Shown here: one piece after another, positions 25,471-36,884 of the stretch
How the letters are laid out: each line of letters starts with the position of its first letter
Numbering within the stretch: position 1 is the first letter of the stretch
Assembly (NCBI GenBank): GCA_963837655.1
Contig: CAWIOK010000002.1
Coordinates: forward strand, 62,001 to 126,000
DNA from: CAVVSD01 sp963837655
GTDB taxonomy: Bacteria; Actinomycetota; Thermoleophilia; Solirubrobacterales; Solirubrobacteraceae
DNA: 64,000 nucleotides
Direction of reading: 5' to 3'
The notes under the pieces: generated by a model
What the model was told of the DNA's origin: nothing
Seen by the model: only the letters and a program-made list of their open reading frames with translations
Database searches by the model: none
Program-made: the position numbers and the translations under genes

Positions 25471-26859
25471 ATGGAGGCTCTTGTCACTCTCGCGACGGAC
25501 TGCGGCGCCTGGCGCGACGCCATCGACCCCCGGGTCGAGGCGCGCCTGACCGGTGCCATCGACGCGCTGGCCGAGTTCCCCGTCTTCGACGGGACGGTCC
25601 TGCGGATCCTGGGGCTGTGCGACGACCCCGACGCCTCGACCGCCGAGATCGTCGCGGCGATCGAGCACGACGCGAGCTTCGCGGTCAACCTCCTGCACTA
25701 CGCGAACTCGGCGGCGCTCGCGCGCCCCGTCCGCGCGAAGAGCATCCGGCAGGCGGTCATGCTCGTCGGCCGGCGCACGCTGCGCCGCCTGAGCCTGGAG
25801 GCCGCCACCTACCGCTTCCTCGAGCGCGCGCCCGGGAGCGGCGGCACCGTCCGCGGCCAGATGCACATCCATGCGATCGCGGTGGCCGTCGCCGCGGCGG
25901 CCGCGGCGGATGCGGGTCGCGTGCACGGCGAGGCGGCGCACGTCGCGGGACTCCTGCACGACATCGGCAAGCTCGTCCTCCCGCTGGCCTTCGGCGAGGA
26001 CGTCGTCGACGAGATCTCCGAGCAGCATCCGGCCGGCCCGTCGCGCGTCCAGCTCGAGCGTGCGCGCCTCGGCGTCGACCACGCGATGGCCGGCGCCCTG
26101 CTGGCCGAGCGCTGGGGCCTTCCGCCCGAGGTCATCGAGGCGATCGCACTACACCACGGCGGCCCCAACGGGCTGGTCGTGCCGTCGCGCGAGGCCGCGT
26201 GCGTCCAGGTCGCCAACGCCGTCGCCGACCTGCTCGTCGGTGCGGAGATCGACCCGGCGCTGCTGGACCTCGCGATGGACCGCGTGGGGCTCACGAGCTC
26301 CGCGCTCGACTCGCTCGCCCTGCACGCCGGCGCACCCTTGCGCGCGATGGCGACGACGGGCGTCGACGATCGTGTCGACAAGGTCGCCGACGCGTCGCGC
26401 GTCGATGACCTCACCGGCCTCGCGACCCGTCGCCAGTGGGTCGCCTCCGTCCACGCGCACCTGACGCAGATCGGGCTCGGCTCGGTCGTGCTCGTCGCCG
26501 TCGACGGCCTCGCGCACGTCACCCGCACCCAGGGCTACAACGCCGCGAACCTGCTGCTCACCGAGGTCGCCCGCCTGGCTGCCCGCCACGGTGCGGCCGG
26601 CCGCGTCGGCGGCGTGCTGCTCGGCGTCTGGGTCGACCAGGGCCGCGCGGAGGCCGAGCTGGTCGCACGCCGGATCGCCGACGAGGTCGGCCAGTCGCTG
26701 GCCGAGGACGGCTCGCCGCCGATCCAGCTCGCCTTCGGCGTCGGCTCCGCTCCTGACGACGGCACGGACTTCGCCGCGCTCCTCGACGTGGCCGAGCACG
26801 AGCTCGCCCGCGCGCGCCACGGCGCCGAGGCGCCGGGTCGCACGCTGCGCGCCGCGTAG
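25471..26859 (+). CDS. HDOD/HD-domain signalling protein with degenerate GGDEF domain
   Basis: A 462-residue signalling protein. An HDOD domain occupies about residues 20-230 (DASTAEIVAAIEHDASFAVN, YANSAALARPVRAKSIRQAV), including HD-type metal-site residues in HVAGLLHDIGKLVLP and the later IALHHGGPNG. The last 150 residues start with the GGDEF-domain entry motif DDLTGLATRRQW but the GG(D/E)EF active loop is replaced by RVGGVLLGVW, so cyclic-di-GMP synthesis is not expected. ATG 25471 has a purine-rich leader; GTG 25462 is an alternative start. Confidence 0.85.
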   Translation: MEALVTLATDCGAWRDAIDPRVEARLTGAIDALAEFPVFDGTVLRILGLCDDPDASTAEIVAAIEHDASFAVNLLHYANSAALARPVRAKSIRQAVMLVGRRTLRRLSLEAATYRFLERAPGSGGTVRGQMHIHAIAVAVAAAAAADAGRVHGEAAHVAGLLHDIGKLVLPLAFGEDVVDEISEQHPAGPSRVQLERARLGVDHAMAGALLAERWGLPPEVIEAIALHHGGPNGLVVPSREAACVQVANAVADLLVGAEIDPALLDLAMDRVGLTSSALDSLALHAGAPLRAMATTGVDDRVDKVADASRVDDLTGLATRRQWVASVHAHLTQIGLGSVVLVAVDGLAHVTRTQGYNAANLLLTEVARLAARHGAAGRVGGVLLGVWVDQGRAEAELVARRIADEVGQSLAEDGSPPIQLAFGVGSAPDDGTDFAALLDVAEHELARARHGAEAPGRTLRAA

Positions 26860-27002
26860 AAGGCTCTCGGGGTCGCCCGCGCGCCGCTCGCACGAGGTAC
26901 CCGCAACGGAGTAGTGTCGCTAGGAGCGCGCTCTGCGGCCGACACGCGGTCGGCATGAGCCGTTCGGACAGCGCGGCTGATCGACGCGAGAGGAGCGTGG
27001 AC

Positions 27003-28757
27003 ATGGCCACCGCCGGTCCCGCGAGCGGAACGCCTCGCCCTGTGCTGGTCTCAGGCGTCGCCGTCGTCGCCTGCGTCGCCGTCGGCACGTCGTTCGCCCT
27101 CGCGCTGCGCAGCGATCATGTCGTCGACCCCTGGGTGAACGCGGCGCTCATGGGCTGGGTCGCGATGAGCTTCGCGTTCGCCGGACTGGTCGCGTGGCAT
27201 CGCCGTCCGGACAGCCGGACCGGTCCGTTGATGATCGCGGCGGGTGCCGGCGCATGCCTCGCCATCCTGACCTCCGCGAACTCCTCGGTGCTCTTCACCG
27301 TCGGGATCGCCTTCGACCTGGCCGCGGGCGTGCTCTTCCTGCACGTGTTCCTTGCGTTTCCCAGCGGGCGCCTGCAGGCGATCGGGGAGCGCCGGCTCAT
27401 CGGCGCCGCGTACGCCACGGCCTTCGGGCTGCAGCTCGTCGGGATGGCGTTGGATGGGTTCGGTCCCGACAACCTGCTGGCGGTGGTGAGCGAGCCCGAG
27501 ACGGCCGGCTGGCTCCTGAGAGCGCAGTTGGGCGCGCTGAGCGTGTTCTTCATCGCCGGCGTCGCCATCCTCGCGACGCGGCGGCGCGATCCGATCCGGC
27601 CGCTGCGGCGCCGGCTCGCGCTGCTCGTGGACGCCTTCGCGCTCGCGCTGGCGATGCTCGCCGTCCTGTACGTGTGCGGCGCGCTCGGGCTGCTGGACGG
27701 ACAGCTCGGGTTCGAGATGCTGCGCCGCATCACGTTCGTGGCGGTCGGCCTGGCACCGCTGGCCTTCCTGGCCGGGTTGCTTCAGGCGCGCCTCGCCCGC
27801 GCGGCCGTCGGCGACCTGGTCGTGGAGCTCCGCGCGAACCCGGCGCCCGCGGACCTCCGCGCCGCGCTCGGCCGCGCGCTGGGCGACCCCTCGCTCGCGC
27901 TCGTGTACTGGCTGCCCGAGTACGAGCGGTGGGCCGATGTCGACGGGCGGCCGGTCGAGCTCGAGGACGGAGCCGCCGAGCGTGCCACGACGCTCATCGA
28001 TCGCGACGGCGAGCACGTCGCCGCGCTGATGCACCACCCGGCCCTCGACGACGAGCGCGAGTTGCTGGAGGCGGTGTCCGCGGCCGCGGGTATGGCCCTG
28101 GAGAACGCGCAGCTGCACGCTGAGTCGCGGGCGAGGCTCGCGGAGCTCAGCGCGTCGCGGGAGCGCATCGTGGCGGCCGGCGACGCGGAGCGCCGTCGCC
28201 TCGAGCGCAACCTGCACGACGGCGCGCAGCAGCGCCTCGTCGCCGTTGCCCTGCAGCTGCAGCTGCTGCAACGTCGCATCCGCCACGATCCGGACGCCGC
28301 GGAGCAGCTCGCGACGGTCGCCAGCGTGGGGCTCGCCGAGTCGCTCGACGAGCTGCGCGAGCTCGCCCGCGGCCTCCATCCGGCGGTGCTCGAGCATGGG
28401 CTGGAGGCGGCGCTGAACGCGCTGGCGGCGCGCTCGGCGGTCGCTACCAGCGTGTCCTATGACGCCCCCGAACGGCTGCCCGAGCCGGTCGAGCTGGCCG
28501 CGTACTTCGTGGCCTGCGAGGCACTGACGAACACCGCGAAGTACGCGGGTGCGAGCGCGGCGACGGTGCGGGTCCGACGCAGCGGACGCGCGGCGCTCAT
28601 CGAGATCGCCGACGACGGCGTCGGCGGTGCGGACGACGCCCTCGGCTCGGGCCTGCGGGGGCTCGCCGACCGCGTCGAGGCGCTCGGTGGGCGCCTCCGC
28701 GTCGTCAGCCCTGCGGACGGCGGGACGACCGTCACGGCGGAGCTGCCGTGCGCGTAG
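27003..28757 (+). CDS. NarL-type sensor histidine kinase, membrane-bound
   Basis: A 584-residue sensor kinase. The N-terminal 290 residues hold about eight hydrophobic membrane helices (for example VLVSGVAVVACVAVGTSFAL and LALLVDAFALALAMLAVLYV) with no large extracellular loop. A GAF-like linker follows, then a coiled coil (LHAESRARLAELSASRERI) and the HisKA_3 box ERRRLERNLHDGAQQRLVAV with the phosphorylated His. The ATPase domain shows EALTNTAKYAGAS (N box) and EIADDGVGGAD (G1 box). ATG 27003 is preceded by GAGAGGAG, which decides the start. Its stop overlaps the response-regulator start by 10 bases. Confidence 0.92.
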   Translation: MATAGPASGTPRPVLVSGVAVVACVAVGTSFALALRSDHVVDPWVNAALMGWVAMSFAFAGLVAWHRRPDSRTGPLMIAAGAGACLAILTSANSSVLFTVGIAFDLAAGVLFLHVFLAFPSGRLQAIGERRLIGAAYATAFGLQLVGMALDGFGPDNLLAVVSEPETAGWLLRAQLGALSVFFIAGVAILATRRRDPIRPLRRRLALLVDAFALALAMLAVLYVCGALGLLDGQLGFEMLRRITFVAVGLAPLAFLAGLLQARLARAAVGDLVVELRANPAPADLRAALGRALGDPSLALVYWLPEYERWADVDGRPVELEDGAAERATTLIDRDGEHVAALMHHPALDDERELLEAVSAAAGMALENAQLHAESRARLAELSASRERIVAAGDAERRRLERNLHDGAQQRLVAVALQLQLLQRRIRHDPDAAEQLATVASVGLAESLDELRELARGLHPAVLEHGLEAALNALAARSAVATSVSYDAPERLPEPVELAAYFVACEALTNTAKYAGASAATVRVRRSGRAALIEIADDGVGGADDALGSGLRGLADRVEALGGRLRVVSPADGGTTVTAELPCA

Positions 28758-29392
28758 TGGTCGCCGACGACAATCTGCTGGTGCGTGCGGGCGTGACGGC
28801 GCTGCTGCGCGACGCCGGCCTCGATGTCGCGGGGGAGGCCGCGAACGCCGAGGAGCTCCTGCGGGCGGTCGCCGCGCACATTCCCGACGTGGCCATCGTG
28901 GACATCCGCATGCCGCCGACCCAGACCGATGAGGGTCTGCGCGCCGCACACGAGATCCGAGTCCGGCATCCGGACACCGGCATCGTGCTCCTCTCGGAGC
29001 ACGTCGAGGACGGCGTCGCGACCCGCCTTCTGGCCGAGAGCCCGGAGCGCCTCGGATACCTGCTCAAGGCGCGCGTGACAGATGTCGACGACTTCGTGGA
29101 CACGATCCGCCGAGTGGCGGACGGCGGCGCGGCGCTCGATCCCCTCGTCGTCTCCCGGCTGCTGATGGCCAGCCGCGGCGCCGGCCCTCTGGAGACGCTG
29201 ACCTCGCGCGAGCGCGAGGTGCTGCAGCTGATCGCAGAGGGGATGTCCAATCAGGCGATCGCGAAGCGCCTGGTCATCACGCTGCGCAGCAGCGAGAAGT
29301 ACGTGTCGAGCATCTTTCGCAAGCTCGGTCTGCCCGACACCGGCGGCGAGCACCGGCGCGTGCTCGCCGTGCTTCGGTTCCTGCACGGCTGA
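28748..29392 (+). CDS. NarL/LuxR-type response regulator
   Basis: A 214-residue response regulator: receiver domain with DD at residues 7-8, phospho-acceptor Asp52 in VAIVDIRMPP, and Lys in GYLLKARV; C-terminal LuxR HTH in LTSREREVLQLIAEGMSNQA, followed by SSEKYVSSIFRKLGL. GTG 28748 lies inside the kinase 3' end. The pair probably senses envelope stress or a drug and activates the ABC exporter that follows after a 156-base gap (inference). Confidence 0.93.
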   Translation: MRVVVADDNLLVRAGVTALLRDAGLDVAGEAANAEELLRAVAAHIPDVAIVDIRMPPTQTDEGLRAAHEIRVRHPDTGIVLLSEHVEDGVATRLLAESPERLGYLLKARVTDVDDFVDTIRRVADGGAALDPLVVSRLLMASRGAGPLETLTSREREVLQLIAEGMSNQAIAKRLVITLRSSEKYVSSIFRKLGLPDTGGEHRRVLAVLRFLHG

Positions 29393-29548
29393 CCCGCGCG
29401 GCGCGAGACCGAACCACGCGACCCCCGGTGGACCGCCCCTCCGTGTCAGGGGTGCGCCGCCGACGATGCACGAGCAGGCCCGCTGGCCTGCGGTCGGGCG
29501 CATCACGAGGCTCGACGCATGTCAACGCGTCCTCAGGAAGGGCCCGCC

Positions 29549-30322
29549 ATGCGAACCGTCGTCATCCAGTCCGAGCGCCCGGAACACGGCCTCTCACAGG
29601 CCGTCGTCACGGCACGTGAGGTGGGCCGTCGCTACGGCGACGGCGAGACCGCCGTCCATGCGCTTCGCAGCGTCTCGCTCGATGTGGCCCGCGGCCGCCT
29701 GACGGCGATCATGGGCCCGTCCGGATCCGGCAAATCGACGCTGATGCACGTCCTCGCCGGCCTCGATCGCCCCTCCGCAGGCGAGGTGTCGATCGCCGGG
29801 GTCGACATCGGCGCGCTGGACGACACAGCGCTCACGAAGCTCCGGCGGGACCACATCGGATTCATCTTCCAGTTCTTCAACCTGCTCCCGATGCTCACGG
29901 CCGCCGAGAACATCGTGCTTCCCGTGAAGCTGGCGGGAGGGCGCGCGGATCCGGAGTGGCTCGAGAGGCTCGTGTCGACGGTCGGCCTGCGCGACCGGCT
30001 CTCGCACCGTCCGGCCGAGCTCTCCGGCGGGCAGCAGCAGCGCGTCGCGGTCGCCCGGGCGCTCGTCTCGCGCCCGAGCGTCATGTTCGCCGACGAGCCC
30101 ACGGGCAACCTGGACTCCACGACCAGCGGGGAGATCCTTGCCCTCCTGCGCGACTCGGTCGACGCGCTGGGCCAGACGACCGTCATGGTCACGCACGACG
30201 CCCACGCCGCGGCGATCGCCGATCGCGTGCTCTTCCTCGCCGACGGCGACATCGTCCGCGACATCGGGCCGTCGAGTGCGCACGACATCCTCGCGACCCT
30301 CGAGGAGGTCAGCGGACGATGA
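29549..30322 (+). CDS. MacB/LolD-type ABC transporter ATP-binding protein
   Basis: A 257-residue ATPase subunit with Walker A GPSGSGKST, Q-loop HIGFIFQFFNLLPML, signature LSGGQQQRVAVARAL, Walker B VMFADEPTGNLDS and the H-loop MVTHDAHAAAIADR. The DEPTGNLDS form is typical of the MacB/FtsE/LolD group that drives FtsX-type permeases. Start 29549 is chosen for AGGAAGG 7 bases upstream; ATG 29519 is an alternative. The stop overlaps the permease start (ATGA). Confidence 0.93.
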   Translation: MRTVVIQSERPEHGLSQAVVTAREVGRRYGDGETAVHALRSVSLDVARGRLTAIMGPSGSGKSTLMHVLAGLDRPSAGEVSIAGVDIGALDDTALTKLRRDHIGFIFQFFNLLPMLTAAENIVLPVKLAGGRADPEWLERLVSTVGLRDRLSHRPAELSGGQQQRVAVARALVSRPSVMFADEPTGNLDSTTSGEILALLRDSVDALGQTTVMVTHDAHAAAIADRVLFLADGDIVRDIGPSSAHDILATLEEVSGR

Positions 30323-32865
30323 TCGCCGTCGCGCTCAAGGGACTCGCGGGCCGCAAGGTCCGCGCGCTGCTGACCGCCTTCGCCGTCGTGATCGGCGTGT
30401 CCATGGTCAGCGGCACCTTCATCCTCACCGACACGATGCAGAGGACCTTCGACGGCCTCTTCGCGGCGTCCTACGACAAGACCGACGCCGTCGTCGAGGG
30501 CAGGGAGATCGTCAAGTCATCGATCAGCGGCTCGGCGACCATCCCCGAATCGCTGTTGAGCGAGATCCGGGAGCTCCCGGAGGTCGAGTCGGCGGGCGGC
30601 ACCGTCTGGCCGGCAGAGGTCAACGGCGCCGACATCCTCGGACACGACGGCAAGGCCGTCGCGCAGGAGAGCGTCGGCACGAGCATCGACCGCGCGAACG
30701 CCCGCTTCAGCCCGCTGAGGCTCAGGGCGGGCGCGTGGCCGCAGGGCATGGGACAGATCGCCATCGACGCAGGCACCGCGGAGAAGGAGCGCCTCGCGGT
30801 CGGCGACGAGGTCCGCGTGAGGACACCTGGCCGGACGGCCTCCTACCGGATCGCGGGCACCGTCTCGTTCGGCGACGTCGACACGATCGGCTTCGCAAGC
30901 ATCGCCGCCTGGGACCTCAGGACCGCCCAGGCGCTCCTGAACCGCAAGGGGCGGTTCGACTCGATCTCGATCGCGGCAGCCGATGGCACGTCGCCGTCTG
31001 CGCTGGTCCGCGCGGTCCGGCCGCTGGTGCCGGACACCCTGCAGGTGCAGGACAGCGCCAAGCAGGCCGCGGAGGACTCGGCGAACATCGACGAGGGGAT
31101 GGCGTTCATCCGCTACTTCCTGCTCGGGTTCGGTGCCATCGCGCTGTTCGTCGGCGCGTTCGTGATCTTCAACACCCTGTCGATCACGGTCGCGCAGCGC
31201 ACGCGCGAGTTCGCAACGTTGCGGACGCTGGGCGCGTCTCGCAAGCAGGTCCTGCGCTCGGTCCGGCTCGAGGGCCTGGCGATCGGGCTGCTCGCGTCGG
31301 TGATCGGGCTGTTCCTCGGGTTCGGGATCGCAAAGGGCATGCTCACGCTCTTCGGTGCCCTGGGCGTCAACCTGCCTGAGGGCGGCACGGTGTTCGCGCT
31401 GCGGACGGTGATCGTGTCGATCGTGGTCGGCACGGGCGTCACGTTGCTCGCGACCGTGCTGCCCGCGCGCCGAGCGACGCGGATCCCGCCGATCGCCGCG
31501 GTCCGAGAGGGCTCCCAGCTGCCGCCCTCGCGGTTCGCGTCGCACTCGGCCAAGACCGGACTGGCGGTCGTCCTGCTGTCGATCAGCGCGATCGCCGTGG
31601 GCGTATCAGTCGGCGGCCTGAGTGCCGCCGCCATCGCCCTGCTGCTCGGCGTCGGGGTGATCGCGTTGTTCGCCGGCATGGCACTGCTCGCCCCGCGGCT
31701 CGTCCAGCCGCTCGCCCGCGTGCTGGGCTGGCCGGCTCGCCGCGCCGGCGGCATCGCCGGCGAGCTGGCCGGGGCGAACTCGGTGCGCAGCCCGGGCCGT
31801 ACGGCGTCGACCGCCGCCGCGCTGATGATCGGGTTGACGCTCGTGACCGTCGTCGCGGTGCTCGGTTCCGGCCTGCGGGCGTCGACCGAGTCCGCGGTCC
31901 GCGACCAGGTGCACGCGGACTACGTGGTCGACGGCAGCAACGACCTGCCGTTCGCGGCAGCCGAAGGCGACACGCTTGCGGGGGTGCATGGCGTGACCGC
32001 GTTTACGCACGTACGCTCGGACAGGGCAAGCGTGCGCGGTACCGAGATGGACGTCACCGGCATCGATCCCGCGACGATCGGCCGGTTCTACCACTTCGAG
32101 TGGGAGGCCGGATCGGAGGGCGCCCTCAGTCGGCTCAAGTCCGACGGCGCCATCGTCACGAGGGACTACGCCGACGACGAGGGGCTCGTCGCTGGAGACC
32201 GGCTCGCACTGCAGACGCCCTCGGGCGAGAAGCGGAGCGTCATCGTGCGCGGGATCTACGACCCCCCGGCGGCCCGTCCACTCCTGGCCCAGGTGAGCGT
32301 GGCCCAGTCGGCGTTCGACGACGCCTTCCCGAGCCCCAAGAACGCGTTCACGTTCTTGGATGGGAGTGCCCAGGCGGGGTCGGCGCTCACGGCCGCTGCA
32401 AAGGGCTTCGGCGACGCGACGTTCCACACTGGGACGGCGTTCCCGAAGGACGCCACGAAGGACATGGAGGCCTTCCTGGCGCTGCTGTACGTGCTGCTCG
32501 CCTTCTCCGTGGTCGTGAGCCTGTTCGGGATGGTCAACACACTCGTGCTCTCGGTCTTCGAGCGCACGCGGGAGCTGGGCATGCTGCGGGCCATCGGCAT
32601 GACACGGCGCCAGGCGCGCCGGATGATCCGCCACGAGAGCGTCATCACTGCGCTCATCGGCGGTGCGCTCGGCGTCTGCCTCGGCGTCCTCCTCGCTGCG
32701 CTCGTGACCCGGGCGATGGCGGATTACGGCGTCCCGATGACGCTGCCGGTCGCGGAGCTCGGCGTGTTCACCGCGATCGCCGTCCTGGCCGGCATCGCCG
32801 CCGCGATCCTGCCCGCACGCCGAGCGTCACGGCTGAACGTGCTGGACGCGCTGCACTACGAGTGA
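30319..32865 (+). CDS. FtsX-like ABC transporter permease
   Basis: An 848-residue permease with two FtsX domains. Helix 1 is near residues 15-35 (LLTAFAVVIGVSMVSGTFIL), a large extracytoplasmic domain follows, then the first FtsX unit (FVGAFVIFNTLSITVAQRTR, FATLRTLGASRKQVLRSV) and a duplicate near the C-terminus (SLFGMVNTLVLSVFERTREL, GMLRAIGMTRRQARRMI). Such duplicated permeases export antimicrobial peptides or lipids, powered by the upstream ATPase. It is the last gene of the sensor-regulator-ABC set, closed by a strong hairpin. Confidence 0.93.
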   Translation: MIAVALKGLAGRKVRALLTAFAVVIGVSMVSGTFILTDTMQRTFDGLFAASYDKTDAVVEGREIVKSSISGSATIPESLLSEIRELPEVESAGGTVWPAEVNGADILGHDGKAVAQESVGTSIDRANARFSPLRLRAGAWPQGMGQIAIDAGTAEKERLAVGDEVRVRTPGRTASYRIAGTVSFGDVDTIGFASIAAWDLRTAQALLNRKGRFDSISIAAADGTSPSALVRAVRPLVPDTLQVQDSAKQAAEDSANIDEGMAFIRYFLLGFGAIALFVGAFVIFNTLSITVAQRTREFATLRTLGASRKQVLRSVRLEGLAIGLLASVIGLFLGFGIAKGMLTLFGALGVNLPEGGTVFALRTVIVSIVVGTGVTLLATVLPARRATRIPPIAAVREGSQLPPSRFASHSAKTGLAVVLLSISAIAVGVSVGGLSAAAIALLLGVGVIALFAGMALLAPRLVQPLARVLGWPARRAGGIAGELAGANSVRSPGRTASTAAALMIGLTLVTVVAVLGSGLRASTESAVRDQVHADYVVDGSNDLPFAAAEGDTLAGVHGVTAFTHVRSDRASVRGTEMDVTGIDPATIGRFYHFEWEAGSEGALSRLKSDGAIVTRDYADDEGLVAGDRLALQTPSGEKRSVIVRGIYDPPAARPLLAQVSVAQSAFDDAFPSPKNAFTFLDGSAQAGSALTAAAKGFGDATFHTGTAFPKDATKDMEAFLALLYVLLAFSVVVSLFGMVNTLVLSVFERTRELGMLRAIGMTRRQARRMIRHESVITALIGGALGVCLGVLLAALVTRAMADYGVPMTLPVAELGVFTAIAVLAGIAAAILPARRASRLNVLDALHYE

Positions 32866-32876
32866 CGCATCACCGT

Positions 32877-32902
32877 CGCCCCGCCGCCCAGGCGGCGGGG
32901 CG
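32877..32902 (+). terminator. GC-rich hairpin after ABC permease gene
   Basis: An 11-12 bp all-GC stem (CGCCCCGCCGC with its complement GCGGCGGGGCG) closed by a loop of about 4 bases, starting 11 bases after the permease stop. There is no T tract, as is common for actinobacterial terminators; it probably ends the two-component/ABC transcript. Confidence 0.6.
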
Positions 32903-33256
32903 AGCGTGATCGGGGCCCGAACGAGAGATCTCCATGCACGCCGACATCACATGGCTCGCGCGACCCCGATCCTCGGCTGCCTCGCTGATCAGAGCCGGCG
33001 CAAGCCCGCGTCGCGCCTCTCGCCGAGAGGCCGGCCTGTTCCGGGTCGCGGTCGCCGTCATCGCCGCGCACATGTCGGGGGAAGACTCGTCGTCGGCGTC
33101 GCCGGCGTGCTCGCCGGCTTCATGGTGCCGATCGTCGGTCGACATCAGACCCACGTGGGCGTGCCGGCGGACCGTCTGGGCGTCCCGTGCGAGAACGGTC
33201 CATGGGCTTGACCATACGTGCGTCCACCGCGGCCTCCACCGCGCGCTGCTGCGCGG
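32903..33256. other. 354-base stretch with no supported gene
   Basis: Between the permease terminator and the recQ stop I see no convincing gene. Two plus-strand frames each show a few hydrophobic residues (FRVAVAVIAAHMSGE in one, LVVGVAGVLAGFMVPIVG in another) that could be the frameshifted remains of one small membrane protein, but nothing identifies a family. Confidence 0.4.
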
Positions 33257-34906
<1,650 letters not shown>

Positions 34907-34934
34907 CCCCGCTGCGACCTATCCTCGATGGTGG

Positions 34935-36818
34935 ATGGCGACGACTGCCTCACGCACCGCGGAGGATCGCAAGGAACGGCTGTCGCAGCAGCGCCGGACG
35001 CTGCCCGACGGCCCCGGCGTCTACCTGTTCCGCGACGCCAAGGGCCGCGTGATCTACGTCGGCAAGGCGAAGTCGATCCGCAGTCGCGTCACGTCGCACT
35101 TCTCCAGCAGCCGCCGCGAGATGGTCAGCGAGATCGATCACATCGAGTTCGTGCTCGTCTCCAGCGAGACCGAGGCGCTGCTCGCCGAGCAGAACTTCAT
35201 CAAGCAGTACAAGCCGCGCTTCAACGTCCGGTTGCGCGACGACAAGTCCTATCCGTTCATCGCCATCTCGATGGACGAGGAGTACCCCCGCGTCTACTTC
35301 ACGCGCGAGCGCCACCGGCGTGACCGCCTGTACTTCGGGCCGTACTCCAACGCCAAGCGGGTGCGCGGGACGCTCGACCTGCTCGGGAAGATCTTCCTGT
35401 TCCGCTCGTGCACGGGCGTCGAGCCGGGCCGCCGCAGCGGGTCGCCGTGCCTGGACTACTTCATCAAGCGCTGCGGGGCGCCGTGCGTCGGCTACGTCTC
35501 GCCGGAGGAGTACCGCGCGTCGATCGACGAGGTCATCGCCTTCCTGCAGGGCCGCTACCGCGAGATCGAGCGCGACCTCGAGCGGCGGATGAGGGAGGCG
35601 GCCGCCGCGCAGGAGTTCGAGCAGGCCGCATTGGAGCGCAACCGCCTGCGCTCCGTCCGGTCGCTGCTCGAGCGCCAGCGGGTCGCGAACGAGTCGGTCG
35701 GCACCCTGGACGCAGTCGCAGTCGCCGTCGCGGGCATCGACGCGAACGCCCAGGTCTTCCAGGTCCGCGACGGCGTGTTGAGCGACCGGCAGTCCTTCTA
35801 CCTCTCCAACGACGCCGGCCGCGAGATCGGCGACGTGGCCCAGGAGTTCCTCCTGCAGTACTACGCGGGGGCGATCTCGATCCCGCCCCAGGTGATGGTC
35901 CAGAGCGAGGTGGAGGACCTCGGGGCGCTCGGGGAGCTCCTCACGGAGCGCCGCGGCGGCCGCGTGGAGGTCCGCGCGGCCGAGCGCGGCGACAAGCGCC
36001 GGATCCTCGACCTCGCCGAGCGCAACGCGCGCCTGGCGCTGGACACCGAGCGGCTGAAGGTCGAGCGCCGTCACCAGCAGCGCGTCGAGGCGCTCGACGC
36101 CCTGCAGGGTGAGCTCGGGCTCGACGTCCTGCCGATCCGCATCGAGTGCTTCGACATCTCCAACCTCATGGGCACCAACACGGTCGCATCGATGGTCGTC
36201 TTCGAGGGCGGCGCGCCCAAGAAGTCCGACTACCGGCGCTTCAACATCCGGGGCGGCACCGAGGGCGTCCCCGACGACTTCGCGTCGATGGAGGAGGTGC
36301 TCTCCCGGCGCTACGCCCAGTGGGAGCGCCAGCAGGACCTGTCACCGCACGACCCCAAGCGCAACGAGTCCTTCGCGACGCTGCCGAGCCTCATCGTCAT
36401 CGACGGCGGCCCGGGTCAGCTCGCGGCGGGCCTGCGGGCGCTGGAGCCGTGGCGCGCCAGGGGGGTGGCGGTCGTCTCGCTCGCCAAGCGGTTGGAGGAG
36501 GTCTACCGCCCCGGCGTGCGCGAGCCGGTGCGGATGGCGCACGACACGCCGGCGCTGCAGCTGCTGCAGCGCGTCCGCGACGAGGCGCACCGCTTCGCCA
36601 TCACCCACCACCGGACGCGCCGCGACCGGGAGATGACGCAGTCGCTGCTCGACGAGCTCCCTGGCATCGGCCCGTCCCGCAAGCGGGCCCTGCTGCAGCG
36701 CTTCGGCTCCCCCGAGGGCGTCGCGGAGGCGACCAGGGAGCAGCTCGAGGCGGTGCCCGGCGTGCCCGCGAAGATCGCGCGCGAGATCTACGCGGCACTG
36801 CATCGGGCCGGCGACTGA
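34935..36818 (+). CDS. uvrC: excinuclease ABC subunit UvrC
   Basis: A 627-residue nuclease that makes both incisions in nucleotide excision repair. The GIY-YIG domain is at residues about 20-100 (GVYLFRDAKGRVIYVGKAKS), the UVR interaction motif at EFEQAALERNRLRSV, the RNase H-like 5' nuclease starts at IECFDISNLMGTNTVASMVV and includes LIVIDGGPGQLAAGL, and two helix-hairpin-helix motifs end the protein (LPGIGPSRKRALLQRFGS, VPGVPAKIAREIYAAL). Start ATG 34935 gives the usual length. It is the first gene of the uvrC-rapZ-gap group. Confidence 0.96.
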   Translation: MATTASRTAEDRKERLSQQRRTLPDGPGVYLFRDAKGRVIYVGKAKSIRSRVTSHFSSSRREMVSEIDHIEFVLVSSETEALLAEQNFIKQYKPRFNVRLRDDKSYPFIAISMDEEYPRVYFTRERHRRDRLYFGPYSNAKRVRGTLDLLGKIFLFRSCTGVEPGRRSGSPCLDYFIKRCGAPCVGYVSPEEYRASIDEVIAFLQGRYREIERDLERRMREAAAAQEFEQAALERNRLRSVRSLLERQRVANESVGTLDAVAVAVAGIDANAQVFQVRDGVLSDRQSFYLSNDAGREIGDVAQEFLLQYYAGAISIPPQVMVQSEVEDLGALGELLTERRGGRVEVRAAERGDKRRILDLAERNARLALDTERLKVERRHQQRVEALDALQGELGLDVLPIRIECFDISNLMGTNTVASMVVFEGGAPKKSDYRRFNIRGGTEGVPDDFASMEEVLSRRYAQWERQQDLSPHDPKRNESFATLPSLIVIDGGPGQLAAGLRALEPWRARGVAVVSLAKRLEEVYRPGVREPVRMAHDTPALQLLQRVRDEAHRFAITHHRTRRDREMTQSLLDELPGIGPSRKRALLQRFGSPEGVAEATREQLEAVPGVPAKIAREIYAALHRAGD

Positions 36819-36884
36819 GGCGTTAGGTGGGTGTGAAGACCCGTCGATGACGCCGGTGCGCCCGGTAGCCTCGGCTGCACGATC

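Noticed and set aside
27003..28757. Start of the histidine kinase at the upstream in-frame ATG 26955
   Set aside because: The added 16 residues are Arg/Ser-rich without family similarity, and GAGAGGAG sits in the right place for ATG 27003.
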